The notes under the pieces are model-generated. The model had not been told where the DNA came from. It did not search any database and worked only from the letters and a program-made list of their open reading frames with translations. The translations under genes were made by a program, and so were the position numbers. Below, piece after piece: positions 16,197 through 25,458 of a DNA stretch of 64,000 nt (positions within the stretch are counted from its first letter, which is position 1; each line of letters begins with the position of its first letter). The stretch is from an uncultured Pseudoteredinibacter sp. (lineage in GTDB: Bacteria > Pseudomonadota > Gammaproteobacteria > Pseudomonadales > Cellvibrionaceae). The DNA lies in the NCBI RefSeq assembly GCF_947502065.1, contig NZ_CANMYE010000013.1, forward strand, positions 22,822 to 86,821, read 5' to 3'.

Positions 16197-16733
16197 TTAC
16201 TTTTCTTGGGCCAAGTGGCGCTCGCGTGAATCCATGATTTCCTTGCGAGCGGCGTCCGCATCGGCCCAGCCGTCCACTTTAACCCACTTCTCAGGCTCAA
16301 GCGCTTTGTAGTTTTCAAAGTAATGCTCAATCTGCTTGATTAGCAGTTCTGGAAGGTCACCAATTTCGTTTACATCTTCGTATAGCTTGGTCAACTTGCT
16401 ATGGGGTACAGCTAATAACTTAGCATCTGGACCAGACTCGTCAGTCATGTTGAGTACGCCAATAGGGCGGCTACGGATGACAGCGCCAGGCATTACTGGG
16501 TAAGGGCTTACTACTAGTACGTCCAGCGGATCGCCATCTTCAGAGAGGGTGGCAGGAATGTAGCCGTAGTTGGCAGGGTAAAACATTGGGGTTGCAACAA
16601 AGCGGTCGACAAAGACGGCGTCGGCGTCTTTTTCAATTTCGTATTTAATAGGGTCTGCGTTAGCAGGGATCTCAATGACTACATTGATGTCGTTAGGCAA
16701 ATCATTGCCAGCTGGGATCTTGTCGAAGCTCAT
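16197..16733 (-). CDS. ppa: Inorganic pyrophosphatase
   Basis: A family I soluble pyrophosphatase of 178 aa that hydrolyses PPi to phosphate. The signature DGDPLDVLV and surrounding metal ligands (YGYIPATLSEDGDPLD) are intact, as are the N-terminal EIPANADPIKYE and the later KLLAVPHSK blocks. The size is normal. It lies between tRNA-Asn and msrA, transcribed alone on the minus strand. The nearby pfp consumes PPi for glycolysis, so the two enzymes compete for the same pool; whether they are co-regulated is not visible. Confidence 0.97.
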   Translation of the reverse strand: MSFDKIPAGNDLPNDINVVIEIPANADPIKYEIEKDADAVFVDRFVATPMFYPANYGYIPATLSEDGDPLDVLVVSPYPVMPGAVIRSRPIGVLNMTDESGPDAKLLAVPHSKLTKLYEDVNEIGDLPELLIKQIEHYFENYKALEPEKWVKVDGWADADAARKEIMDSRERHLAQEK

Positions 16734-16976
16734 GATGCTACTCTACTGGTTGGTTTGGCCCCAATGGTTGGAGCATAAATAAGTTGGTGGCGAATTATAT
16801 ACGTCCAGCGCGGGCTGTGGCTATATAGATTAAGGTTTAATCACAGGGGGGGAATTTACTTGCCAAGCCTAAGGCAATACAAACATGTGAGAATTTTTGG
16901 ATAACATTATTGGTCGAAAGGGGTACATTGCCGCCTAGATCATTATATTACGGGGCTCAATGAGGTAGGGGTAGAT

Positions 16977-17621
16977 ATGTTCAGTAAGCGAAATCCAATT
17001 GCGAATTTATCGGCGTGGCTAATAGCTATGGGTGCCACTTTGGCAGCACTAAGTAGCTCAGCAGCGGAGTTGTCGTCGGCAACATTTGCCGGTGGCTGTT
17101 TTTGGTGTATGGAAAAGCCCTTCGATGAAATTGAAGGGGTTCATAGTACGGTCTCAGGTTATATAGGTGGCCATAAGCACAAACCCAGTTATCGTGAAGT
17201 TTCAGCGGGCACAACCGGTCATACCGAAGCGGTAGAAATTAAGTTTGACCCGCAAAAGGTCAGCTTTGAGGAGTTATTGGCAGTATTTTGGCGTAATGTG
17301 GATCCTTTTGATGGCAGAGGGCAGTTTTGCGACAAGGGTAGTCAATATCGCCCGGGTATTTTCTTTCACAGCGAGCAGCAAAAAGCAAAGGCAGAGCAAA
17401 GCCTTGCCAAACTGCAGTCAGGAGAGTTGAAGACTGCTTTGGCAAACGGTGAGAAAATCGTTGTTGAAATCACCAAAGCCAGCCCTTTTTACGCAGCTGA
17501 AGATTATCACCAAGACTATTATCAAAGGAACCCGGTGCGCTATAACTACTATCGCTACCGCTGTGGTCGAGATGCACGTTTAGAGGCCGTTTGGGGGCCA
17601 GCGCAAAAGACTAAGAAATAA
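16977..17621 (+). CDS. msrA: Peptide-methionine (S)-S-oxide reductase, exported
   Basis: MsrA reduces methionine-S-sulfoxide in proteins. The catalytic motif GGCFWC has nucleophile C41, and further cysteines lie at FCDKGSQYRP and near the C-terminus (YRCGRD) for disulfide recycling. An N-terminal hydrophobic segment (about 10-28) ending SSAAE looks like a signal peptide, so this copy probably works in the periplasm, unlike cytoplasmic E. coli MsrA. The 214-aa length is consistent with that extension. It converges on pfp, and a shared terminator separates them. Confidence 0.94.
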   Translation: MFSKRNPIANLSAWLIAMGATLAALSSSAAELSSATFAGGCFWCMEKPFDEIEGVHSTVSGYIGGHKHKPSYREVSAGTTGHTEAVEIKFDPQKVSFEELLAVFWRNVDPFDGRGQFCDKGSQYRPGIFFHSEQQKAKAEQSLAKLQSGELKTALANGEKIVVEITKASPFYAAEDYHQDYYQRNPVRYNYYRYRCGRDARLEAVWGPAQKTKK

Positions 17622-17650
17622 AAAAGGCGGCCAAGTGGCCGCCTTTTTTT
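17619..17650. terminator. Bidirectional terminator between msrA and pfp
   Basis: Stem AGGCGGCC/GGCCGCCT (17625-17632 and 17637-17644) with an AAGT loop, an A-tract to the left and seven T residues to the right. It overlaps the msrA stop codon and lies 16 bp from the pfp stop, so it serves both converging genes. Confidence 0.93.
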
Positions 17651-17665
17651 ATTGTTGCTTAAGGT

Positions 17666-18925
17666 TTAAACCTTAAATTTTTTCTTAAGCTTCTTGTCTA
17701 CCATGACTTTTTTCAGCTTGGCGTACTGAGGCAAGCCGTTTTTGAATGGTGGCAAGTCTTCGCCCTGAATCAGCGGTAACAGGTAATCACGTCCTGCTTC
17801 GCTGATACCAAAGCCATCTTTACTGATGTAGTTGCGAGGCATCATTTTCTCAACATTAGCTACTTGATCTAATGGTGCTTCACCAATGCTCCACTTATAT
17901 TTTTTGCCTTTGCCGCGAATAATGGCTGGCATAACGGCGTTCTTGCCAGCTAAAGCCATTTCTACAGCGGCCTGGCCTACGGCATAAGCCTGTTCAACGT
18001 CAGTGCCAGAAGCAATATGACGAGCAGCGCGCTGCAAATAGTCAGCCAGTGCCCAGTGATATTTGTAACCAAGTTCTTCTTTAACCATATTGGCAAGAGT
18101 CGGTGCCACGCCGCCTAACTGCTTGTGGCCAAATGCATCAGTTGTGCCAGCATCTGCTAAGAAAGTGCCGTCTTTGTACTGCGCTCCTTCAGAAGCAACA
18201 ATTGCGCAGAAGCCAAATTTCTTAACGCACTGTTTTACTTTCTTTAAAAACTTCTCTTTGTTGAACGCAATTTCCGGGAACAAGATAATGTGTGGGGCGT
18301 CGCCTTCTTCATCGGCGGCAAGACCACCGGCAGCAGCAATCCAACCTGCATGGCGGCCCATAACTTCCATGATGAACACTTTGGTAGAGCTTTCGCACAT
18401 AGAGGCGACATCTAGGCCTGCTTCTTTGATCGATACTGAAACGTATTTTGCAACAGAGCCGAAGCCTGGGCTGTTATCGGTAATCGGCAGGTCATTGTCC
18501 ACTGTTTTAGGTACATGAATAGCCTGAATTGGATAGCCCATGGTTTTTGAAAGTTGGGAAATTTTTAAGCAAGTATCGGCTGAGTCGCCACCGCCGTTAT
18601 AGAAAAAATATCCAATATTATGAGCCTTGAATACTTCGATTAGGCGTTCATACTCCGCGCGGTTTTCTTCCACGCTTTTAAGTTTGTAGCGGCAAGATCC
18701 AAAGGCACCTGAAGGGGTGTGGCGCAAGGCTGCGATAGTTTTTGCACTTTCTTTGCTGGTATCGATCAGCTCTTCTCGCAGGGCTCCAATAATTCCATTA
18801 TGTCCTGCGTACACCTTTCCTATTTGTTTGCTGGCGCGGGCAGTTTCGATAACCCCGCAGGCACTGGCGTTGATGACAGCGGTTACACCGCCAGATTGGG
18901 CATAAAAGGCATTCTTTTTAGCCAT
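17666..18925 (-). CDS. pfp: PPi-dependent 6-phosphofructokinase
   Basis: Phosphorylates fructose 6-phosphate reversibly using pyrophosphate. The 419-aa chain has the PFK motifs SGGVTAVINAS near the N-terminus, GGGDSADT (111-118), PKTVDNDLP and MEVMGRHAGW. An aspartate in the GGGD motif where ATP-dependent enzymes have GGDGS, and lysine in PKTVDND, are the classical markers of PPi specificity. The C-terminus is lysine-rich (KKVMVDKKLKKKFKV). It is a single-gene transcript between the shared terminator and the divergent mpl gene. Such enzymes are typical of marine and methylotrophic gammaproteobacteria lacking ATP-PFK. Confidence 0.93.
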   Translation of the reverse strand: MAKKNAFYAQSGGVTAVINASACGVIETARASKQIGKVYAGHNGIIGALREELIDTSKESAKTIAALRHTPSGAFGSCRYKLKSVEENRAEYERLIEVFKAHNIGYFFYNGGGDSADTCLKISQLSKTMGYPIQAIHVPKTVDNDLPITDNSPGFGSVAKYVSVSIKEAGLDVASMCESSTKVFIMEVMGRHAGWIAAAGGLAADEEGDAPHIILFPEIAFNKEKFLKKVKQCVKKFGFCAIVASEGAQYKDGTFLADAGTTDAFGHKQLGGVAPTLANMVKEELGYKYHWALADYLQRAARHIASGTDVEQAYAVGQAAVEMALAGKNAVMPAIIRGKGKKYKWSIGEAPLDQVANVEKMMPRNYISKDGFGISEAGRDYLLPLIQGEDLPPFKNGLPQYAKLKKVMVDKKLKKKFKV

Positions 18926-19111
18926 TAGCTTCTCTCAGACTCGTTTTTAGTGAAAAATATGGAGCAGATACATCGTCCTGTGGAACTGGCAGGCCAGTCA
19001 GCGTGCTCAGTGGCGCGCATCATACTGTAAACTGATCACAATTGCATCGATTTAGGCTGTCTATTCTAGGCCTTTCGGTACCCCCTTTGGGGGACATGCT
19101 ATGAGGAATTT

Positions 19112-20470
19112 ATGCACATTCATTTTTTAGGAATCTGTGGCACCTTTATGGGGAGTTTGGCGCAGCTAGCTAAGGCACTTGGCCATCAGGTAAGCGGCAG
19201 TGATGCCAATGTTTACCCCCCAATGAGTACACAGTTAGAGCAGGCTGGCATCACTTTGCATGAAGGCTACGACAGTGATGTTTTAAACCCTGCACCAGAT
19301 TTGGTGATTATTGGTAATGCCATGTCGCGTGGGAATCCAGCTGTGGAATATGTCTTAGATAAACGCTTGCCATACTGCTCAGGGCCAGAGTGGTTATGTA
19401 ATCATGTGTTGCAGAGTCGTTGGGTGTTGGCGGTTTCAGGTACCCATGGAAAAACGACCACCAGCTCAATGTTGGCTTGGATTCTAGAGTTTGCCGGCAT
19501 GTCACCTGGCTTTCTGATTGGCGGAGTGCCTGCTAATTTCCCCGTGTCAGCGCGATTGGGTGGGTCAGACTTCTTTGTTATTGAGGCTGATGAATACGAC
19601 AGTGCATTTTTTGATAAGCGATCTAAGTTTGTGCACTACCGCCCTCAGACATTAGTGATTAATAACTTAGAGTTTGATCATGCGGATATCTTTGATTCAT
19701 TGGAAGATATTCAAAAGCAGTTTCATCATGTGGTTAGAACAGTGCCGAGTGTGGGGCAGGTCATATATCCATCCGATGTACCGGCAGTGGAAGAGGTGTT
19801 GGGTATGGGCTGCTGGAGCGAGACACAATCGCTTGGGGGCGACTGGAAGCTGTTAGCCTGCAATGCCGATGGCAGTCAGTTTACCCTGCAAGACCCACAA
19901 GGACAGCAAGCTGTAGTTGAGTGGGGCTTAAACGGTCAGCACAATGTGGCCAATGCGATGGCGGCCATCGCGGCCGCTCGACATGTTGGCGTTGAGCTCG
20001 GGCATGCTGCTGAAGCCTTAGGGCAATTTGCTGGCGTCAAGCGACGTTTGGAAAATCTGGGTGAGGTGGCCGGTATAACGGTGTACGATGATTTTGCCCA
20101 TCACCCAACCGCCATTGCTACAACTCTGGAGGGGCTACGGAATAAGTTGGGAGGCAAGCGTATTGTAGCTGTTTTGGAGCCCCGCTCTAACACCATGAAG
20201 CTTGGAGTGCACAAGGAGACTCTCTTTCAGTCTTGCATAAAAGCAGATCAAGTATTTTGCCTGCAGCCTCCAGGCATGGATTGGCGCTTAGAGGATTATG
20301 CAAGCTCTGTCGCAGACTCCCTGTTTGTGGCTGACAGCATCGATCATTTGTTGCAGCAGCTATTGTCATCGCTAAAGCGCGGTGATCATGTGGTGCTTAT
20401 GAGTAATGGTGGCTTTGGTGGTCTACATCAGCGCCTGCTAAATGCCTTGAAGGAAAGAGGGGTGGGCTAA
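19112..20470 (+). CDS. mpl: UDP-N-acetylmuramate:L-Ala-gamma-D-Glu-meso-DAP ligase
   Basis: Mpl recycles murein tripeptide by joining it to UDP-MurNAc. The 452-aa Mur ligase has an N-terminal Rossmann part (HFLGICGTFMGSLA), the P-loop GTHGKTTT (110-117), the central EADEYDSAFFDKRSKF block typical of Mpl as opposed to MurC, and the C-terminal YDDFAHHPTAI. The stop codon shares one base with the ubiX start (TAATG), so the two genes are coupled. Mpl next to ubiX is a familiar gammaproteobacterial pairing without an obvious pathway link. Confidence 0.96.
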   Translation: MHIHFLGICGTFMGSLAQLAKALGHQVSGSDANVYPPMSTQLEQAGITLHEGYDSDVLNPAPDLVIIGNAMSRGNPAVEYVLDKRLPYCSGPEWLCNHVLQSRWVLAVSGTHGKTTTSSMLAWILEFAGMSPGFLIGGVPANFPVSARLGGSDFFVIEADEYDSAFFDKRSKFVHYRPQTLVINNLEFDHADIFDSLEDIQKQFHHVVRTVPSVGQVIYPSDVPAVEEVLGMGCWSETQSLGGDWKLLACNADGSQFTLQDPQGQQAVVEWGLNGQHNVANAMAAIAAARHVGVELGHAAEALGQFAGVKRRLENLGEVAGITVYDDFAHHPTAIATTLEGLRNKLGGKRIVAVLEPRSNTMKLGVHKETLFQSCIKADQVFCLQPPGMDWRLEDYASSVADSLFVADSIDHLLQQLLSSLKRGDHVVLMSNGGFGGLHQRLLNALKERGVG

Positions 20471-21069
20471 TGCAAACAATCAGTCTGGCAATAACCGGTG
20501 GCTCTGGAGTGCAATATTCATTGCGTTTACTGCAGTGCCTTTTGGCCGCGAATTGTCGTGTTAATTTGATGGTGTCACGAGCCGCAGCTGTTGTTATCAA
20601 CACTGAGACAGAATTCCAATTGCCTGAAGATGAATCGCTTTGGGGGCCGTGGTTTTGTCAGCATTATCAAGTAGACGCCGAACAGTTGCGTTACTACAGT
20701 CGAGAGGATTGGTTCTCACCGGTGGCCTCAGGTTCAAGCCATTGCGCGCCGCTGGTAATCTGTCCGGCGAGTGGAGGAACCTTATCGGCTATTGCCTGCG
20801 GAGCAAGCAACAATCTTATTGAGCGGGCAGCTGATGTAGTGCTGAAAGAACGTAAGCCGCTGTTGTTGGTGCCCAGGGAGATGCCGTATTCGGCTATCCA
20901 CCTCGAAAACATGTTGAAGCTCACTCAGCTTGGCGCCATTGTGATGCCGGCGAGCCCAGGCTTCTATCACAACCCCAATTCAATTGAAGATTTGATTGAT
21001 TTTGTGGTTGCGCGAATTCTGGATCAACTGGGTATCGAGCAAAGCATTATGCCGCGTTGGGGAGAGTAA
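20470..21069 (+). CDS. ubiX: Flavin prenyltransferase UbiX
   Basis: UbiX joins dimethylallyl phosphate to FMN, making prenylated FMN for the decarboxylase UbiD in ubiquinone synthesis. The 199-aa protein has the N-terminal ITGGSGVQYSLRLL flavin loop, CPASGGTLSAIACGASNNLIERAADV and the PREMPYSAIHLENM block with the conserved acidic and arginine residues. It is coupled to mpl by a one-base overlap. The downstream gene is on the opposite strand. Confidence 0.94.
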   Translation: MQTISLAITGGSGVQYSLRLLQCLLAANCRVNLMVSRAAAVVINTETEFQLPEDESLWGPWFCQHYQVDAEQLRYYSREDWFSPVASGSSHCAPLVICPASGGTLSAIACGASNNLIERAADVVLKERKPLLLVPREMPYSAIHLENMLKLTQLGAIVMPASPGFYHNPNSIEDLIDFVVARILDQLGIEQSIMPRWGE

Positions 21070-21095
21070 TAGAGCCTATTGGCGATGCTAGGCCT

Positions 21096-22052
21096 TTAGG
21101 CTAAAACATTTTGTTCTCGACCAGCTAAAAAGCTCTCCAGGTTGGCAGCCATTATGTTTAGTAGTCTTTGCCTGGCTTCTCGGCTGCCCCATGCAGAATG
21201 AGGGCTTAGCAATAAATTTTGATCATTCAAATGCAGTAATGGGTGGTCGGCTGGGGGAGGTTCCTGGCTGAGGGTATCTAGTGCTGCACCAGCAACTTGA
21301 TTGGATTCTAGCGCATCTTGTAATGCCGCTTCATCGATGAGCCCACCGCGTGATACATTGATTAGCAGTGCGCTGTTTTTCATGACTGCTAGCTCGGCTT
21401 TGCTAATCAGCGACACAGTATCTTCATTGAGCGGGCAGTGCAGGCTGATAACGTCGCTTTGTTCCAATAGCTTATTAAAGTCTACTCGCGGCGGTTGCGC
21501 GGCTTCTCCTTTGCGCGCGGCAATTAATATCTGCATACCAAAGGCTTTGCCTATGTCAGCAACAGCTTTGCCAATACTGCCATGCCCAATAATCCCCAGT
21601 GTTTTACCACTGAGCTCGGTAATTGGAAAATCCAGCATGCAAAAAAAAGGGCTTTGGCTCCAATGGCCTTCGCGGCAAGCCTGATGGTAGCGATTCAACT
21701 GAGTGGCTAGATTGAGAATCATCGCCCAGCAGTGTTGTGCGACGCTAGCGGTCCCGTAGCCTGCCACATTGCATACTCTTACGCCGTGCTTTTTGGCGGC
21801 CTTAAGGTCTACGTTATTACTGCCTGTGGCGGCAATTAAAATGAGTTTTAATTGGGGGCAGGCTGAAATTAACTCTTCATCAAGAAGCACCTTGTTGCTG
21901 ACAATTAGTTCTGCATTTTGACAGCGAGTTAGTCGCTCTTTCATGTTCGTGGTGCCGTGTATCTCCCAATGCTCTACTTGGTCGAGTAGTGGGCTCAGGT
22001 CGAGGTCTTTTGGGCCTAGACTATCGGCATCGAGAATTACAGCATTGTGCAT
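21096..22052 (-). CDS. D-2-hydroxyacid dehydrogenase (glycerate dehydrogenase-like)
   Basis: A 318-aa NAD(P)-dependent D-2-hydroxyacid dehydrogenase. The Rossmann loop is GHGSIGKAVADIG. The catalytic arginine lies in NVSRGGLID, and the histidine in SPHSAWGS is preceded by the usual glutamate region (LSQEPPPADHPLL). The N-terminal block ATGSNNVDLKAAKKHGV and the RxGxWSQSPFF segment resemble HprA-type hydroxypyruvate/glycerate dehydrogenases, but the substrate is not certain. The ATG at 22052 gives the normal N-terminus MHNAVILDAD; the frame is open 15 codons further without support. It converges on ubiX. Confidence 0.88.
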   Translation of the reverse strand: MHNAVILDADSLGPKDLDLSPLLDQVEHWEIHGTTNMKERLTRCQNAELIVSNKVLLDEELISACPQLKLILIAATGSNNVDLKAAKKHGVRVCNVAGYGTASVAQHCWAMILNLATQLNRYHQACREGHWSQSPFFCMLDFPITELSGKTLGIIGHGSIGKAVADIGKAFGMQILIAARKGEAAQPPRVDFNKLLEQSDVISLHCPLNEDTVSLISKAELAVMKNSALLINVSRGGLIDEAALQDALESNQVAGAALDTLSQEPPPADHPLLHLNDQNLLLSPHSAWGSREARQRLLNIMAANLESFLAGREQNVLA

Positions 22053-22097
22053 AAAAATTGACCTGTCTTTAGGTGTTGGCTTGCGCTGTGGAACCAT

Positions 22098-22407
22098 TCA
22101 GCAATGTGGGGCTCAATGATTGAGCCTCTTGGAATAGTAATAAGCGGCTGAGGGTGTAAATGCTAGGCTTGGCTGGGCTATTAAATCAAGGGTTCTTGTG
22201 TGGTCGCTCAGAGTAAGCTCCTGTAATCGTCGTAAGCTCAGCTCTAAGTTACTGTTTTCACAGGTGTAAAGTTCGGTGAATTTCTGTCTTTTTCAGGCTA
22301 TTAGCGCCTCAATAGGATATTATTCGGCTTTTATTGCAATCTAGCCCCAGCGGCTGTAACAATTTAGCCCCCGCGGCGGAGGGGGAATTCGGAGTATAAG
22401 GTCTATC
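22098..22407. other. 310-bp gap upstream of the exosortase operon
   Basis: I see no convincing gene here. It holds near-duplicate 13-mers TAGCCCCAGCGGC and TAGCCCCCGCGGC just before the MMPL start, and a GC-rich run (CCCCCGCGGCGGAGGGGG) that could form a short hairpin over the leader. The divergent promoters of the dehydrogenase and the MMPL operon must lie here, but no clear -35/-10 pair stands out. Confidence 0.4.
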
Positions 22408-24921
22408 ATGCTAAGAGGTTTAGCGGCATTTTACCAAGGATTAGTGATTCAGCGTCCTTGGTTGGGTTTAGTTTTGGTTATAGCGTTGACCGCCTTAGCG
22501 GCAGCCGGCTTGCCAAATTTCAAGCTGGATGCTTCATCTGAGTCCCTTACCCTTGAAAACGATAAAGACTTGGATTATTTCCGCGAAGTTTATAGTCGCT
22601 ACCAAAGCGGAGACTTCTTGGTTGTTACCTACCGTCCAAACGCCGATTTATTTTCAGATCAATCGATCAATGACCTGCGTAGCTTGTCAGATGAATTAGC
22701 CCAAATTGAAGGGGTAGATTCTGTATTGGGTATGCTGGATGTTCCCTTACTTTATAGCCCCAAGCTCAGCTTGACCGATTTAAGCGACGAGCCTCGAACG
22801 CTTATGAGTGAAGGGGTTGACCGGGAGCTTGCCAAGCAAGAGTTTTGGAATAGCCCAATATATCGCGACATGTTGCTGAGCCCAGATGGCCGCACAACGG
22901 CAATATTGGCGAACCTAAAGGTAGATAATAAATACTTGGCGCTGGTGAAGCAGCGTGACGAATTGCGAGCACTTTTTAAGGCAGGGCAGCTGAGTGCAGA
23001 GCAGCAGCAAGAGTATGAGCGTGTCAGTGCGGAGTTTTTAGATTATCGGACCCAGGCGGCTGTTAAAGACAAGGCCAGGGTTGCTAAGGTGCGGGAAGTG
23101 GTAACGTCCTATTCCGACAGAGCCGAAATGTTTGTTGGTGGTGTGACGATGATCACCGCCGATATGATTGACTTTATCCAAAGTGATTTGACTGTTTTTG
23201 GTTTGGGTATCGTAATTTTTATCGTGCTCTTGCTGGCAGTTATTTTTCGCCAATGGCGCTTTATCATTTTGCCGCTATCAACTTGTATCCTGACCGCTGT
23301 TCTGATGCTGGGACTGCTGAGTTGGCTGGATTGGCGTCTGACGGTTATTTCTTCAAATTTTGTTGCTCTATTATTGATTACGACTCTGGCTATTACTATT
23401 CATTTGGTGGTTAGGTTTCGTGAATCCTATGGCGAGCACCCGCATTGGAGTAAGGGCCAGCTAGTCATGGACATGGTGCACTATATGTTGCGCCCTTGTT
23501 TATTTACGGCATTGACCACAGTGGTTGCATTTGTCTCCTTAGTGGTAAGTGGAATCCGCCCGGTTATCGATTTTGGCTGGATGATGACCATGGGTTTGGC
23601 GGTTGGTTTTTGCATGGCCTTTATTCTATTGCCGGCCGGATTGATGCTGTGGCCTTTGGGTGAGCCCAAGGACAATGGCGATCAGTCGAAAGCATTCACC
23701 CTGAGCTTTTCTCGTTTTGCGGAGCAGCGTGGTGGCTTAGTTATCGTGCTTTCAATTTTGGCGGCATTGGCATCCGCATACGGCATAAGCTTGCTTAAAG
23801 TGGATAACCGCTTTATCGATTACTTCCATAAAGACACTGAAATCTATCAGGGGATGGAAGCTATTGACCGCCGCTTGGGTGGAACCATGCCGCTCGAGAT
23901 TATTATCGATATAGCACCCGAAGTTGCGGTAGCTGAAGAGGTCGGTGTCGAAGAGGATGATGAGTTTTCGGACGAATTCGATGATGAATTCGGTGATGAT
24001 CTATTTGCTGATGAATCTGCCGAAGCCGATACGGTTTATTGGTTTACCAGTGCAGGCTTGCGCAAGGTCGAGTCCTTACACGATTACTTAGAGTCTCTGC
24101 CAGAGGTGGGTAAAGTTCAATCATTAGCCATCGCCTATAAGGTTGCAAAAGATGTCAATGGCGGCAGCTTGAGTGATTTTGAATTGGCGATTCTTCGTCA
24201 GGCTCTGCCGGATAGTATTAATGATGTCTTGGTTAAGCCATACCTGGCCCTTGAGCAGGAGCAGACAAGAATTTCCATGCGATTGGTGGAAACCAGTGCT
24301 GATCTTGATCGCATGACGATCATGGCCAAGATACGAGATCACGCAATTAATGAGTTGGGCTTTGCACCTGAGCAAATCCACTTTAGTGGTATGTTGGTGC
24401 TGTATAACAATATGCTAAATAGCTTGTTTGACTCTCAGATCATGACTCTTGGCGCAGTCTTTATCGCCATCATGGTGATGTTTGTTATCCTATTTAGATC
24501 ATTCTCTTTGGCTTTGGTCGCAATCGTGCCTAATATGCTGGCCGCCTTTATGGTTTTAGGCGCAATGGGTATCGCTGGTATTCCTCTGGATATGATGACG
24601 ATAACCATTGCGGCGATTACTGTAGGTATTGCCGTTGACCATGAAATTCACTACATAACCTGCTTTAAGCGTGAGTTTGCAAAAGATGGTAATTACATTG
24701 CCACCATGCATCGATCCCATGGCACCATTGGTAGGGCGCTTTATTATACCGCGATCACCATTATTGTTGGTTTTTCAGTGCTGTCGCTGTCAGAATTTAT
24801 CCCATCGATTTATTTTGGCTTATTAACCGGCGGTTCGATGATTGCGGCCACTTTGGCTTCTTTGGTATTGTTGCCGAAACTGATCATTCTATTCAAGCCT
24901 TTAGGTCCAGAGTCCGCTTAG
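22408..24921 (+). CDS. RND-superfamily MMPL-type membrane protein, first gene of exosortase H operon
   Basis: An 837-aa protein with the duplicated RND/MMPL plan. TM1 is at about 18-35, followed by a periplasmic loop to about 255 and TM2-6 to about 420. TM7 is near 440-462, followed by a second loop to about 690 and TM8-12. Conserved pieces include TTLAITIHLVVRFRES and GIAVDHEIHYITCFKRE, the SSD-like/RND core. Such proteins move lipids or hydrophobic molecules; the cargo here is unknown. An unusual acidic insert (about 510-545, EEDDEFSDEFDDEFGDD type) lies in the second periplasmic loop. The exosortase gene follows after 24 bp, so the two are probably co-transcribed. Confidence 0.88.
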   Translation: MLRGLAAFYQGLVIQRPWLGLVLVIALTALAAAGLPNFKLDASSESLTLENDKDLDYFREVYSRYQSGDFLVVTYRPNADLFSDQSINDLRSLSDELAQIEGVDSVLGMLDVPLLYSPKLSLTDLSDEPRTLMSEGVDRELAKQEFWNSPIYRDMLLSPDGRTTAILANLKVDNKYLALVKQRDELRALFKAGQLSAEQQQEYERVSAEFLDYRTQAAVKDKARVAKVREVVTSYSDRAEMFVGGVTMITADMIDFIQSDLTVFGLGIVIFIVLLLAVIFRQWRFIILPLSTCILTAVLMLGLLSWLDWRLTVISSNFVALLLITTLAITIHLVVRFRESYGEHPHWSKGQLVMDMVHYMLRPCLFTALTTVVAFVSLVVSGIRPVIDFGWMMTMGLAVGFCMAFILLPAGLMLWPLGEPKDNGDQSKAFTLSFSRFAEQRGGLVIVLSILAALASAYGISLLKVDNRFIDYFHKDTEIYQGMEAIDRRLGGTMPLEIIIDIAPEVAVAEEVGVEEDDEFSDEFDDEFGDDLFADESAEADTVYWFTSAGLRKVESLHDYLESLPEVGKVQSLAIAYKVAKDVNGGSLSDFELAILRQALPDSINDVLVKPYLALEQEQTRISMRLVETSADLDRMTIMAKIRDHAINELGFAPEQIHFSGMLVLYNNMLNSLFDSQIMTLGAVFIAIMVMFVILFRSFSLALVAIVPNMLAAFMVLGAMGIAGIPLDMMTITIAAITVGIAVDHEIHYITCFKREFAKDGNYIATMHRSHGTIGRALYYTAITIIVGFSVLSLSEFIPSIYFGLLTGGSMIAATLASLVLLPKLIILFKPLGPESA

Positions 24922-24945
24922 ACCAAGCTATTAAAAGGAAATTAC

Positions 24946-25458
24946 ATGCTTCGCTACAGTGCTTGGTTTTTCGGCGTTCTGGTTGTGCTATTTGGATTGG
25001 AAATGCTTGGCCCTGTGCAGCAAAGTGTGATCCTGCCTTTTACAGCATTTATCGCTAAAGTTTGCGTCGCTATTATTACTCCTTTTGATGCCGATGTGTT
25101 GGCTTACGGCAAAATATTGCAGAGCTCAGCAAATGGCTTTGCGGTGTCGATAGAGCCTGGCTGCAATGGGGTTGAAGCGACTATTATGCTAATCGCTGCA
25201 GCCGTTGCATTCCCCGCAACCATAAAGCAAAAGCTTGCGGTTGTTGTTATTGGTTTTTTTGCCATTCAGGTTGCAAATATTTTGCGCATCATCAGTTTGT
25301 TCTATCTTGGTCAATGGAATATGGAGGTGTTCGAGTGGGCGCATTTATATCTATGGCCGGTGTTGATTATGGTCGATGTGTTAGCGGTGTTTTTGGTATG
25401 GCTGCGAATCATCGCTAAGGGACAAGAAGAAGCTCAGCCTGAAGGGGCGGCTGCATGA
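24946..25458 (+). CDS. xrtH: Exosortase H
   Basis: A 170-aa polytopic membrane transpeptidase of the exosortase/archaeosortase superfamily. The catalytic triad is visible: C73 in EPGCNGVEA, R114 in NILRIISLF and H133 in WAHLYLWP. The short single-module length fits XrtH, the form reported to process proteins with IPTLxxWG-type C-terminal sorting tails. It works in the inner membrane, cleaving and re-anchoring exported substrates. No protein with such a tail is visible in this window, so substrates must be elsewhere. It overlaps the next gene by 4 bp and follows the MMPL gene. Confidence 0.93.
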   Translation: MLRYSAWFFGVLVVLFGLEMLGPVQQSVILPFTAFIAKVCVAIITPFDADVLAYGKILQSSANGFAVSIEPGCNGVEATIMLIAAAVAFPATIKQKLAVVVIGFFAIQVANILRIISLFYLGQWNMEVFEWAHLYLWPVLIMVDVLAVFLVWLRIIAKGQEEAQPEGAAA

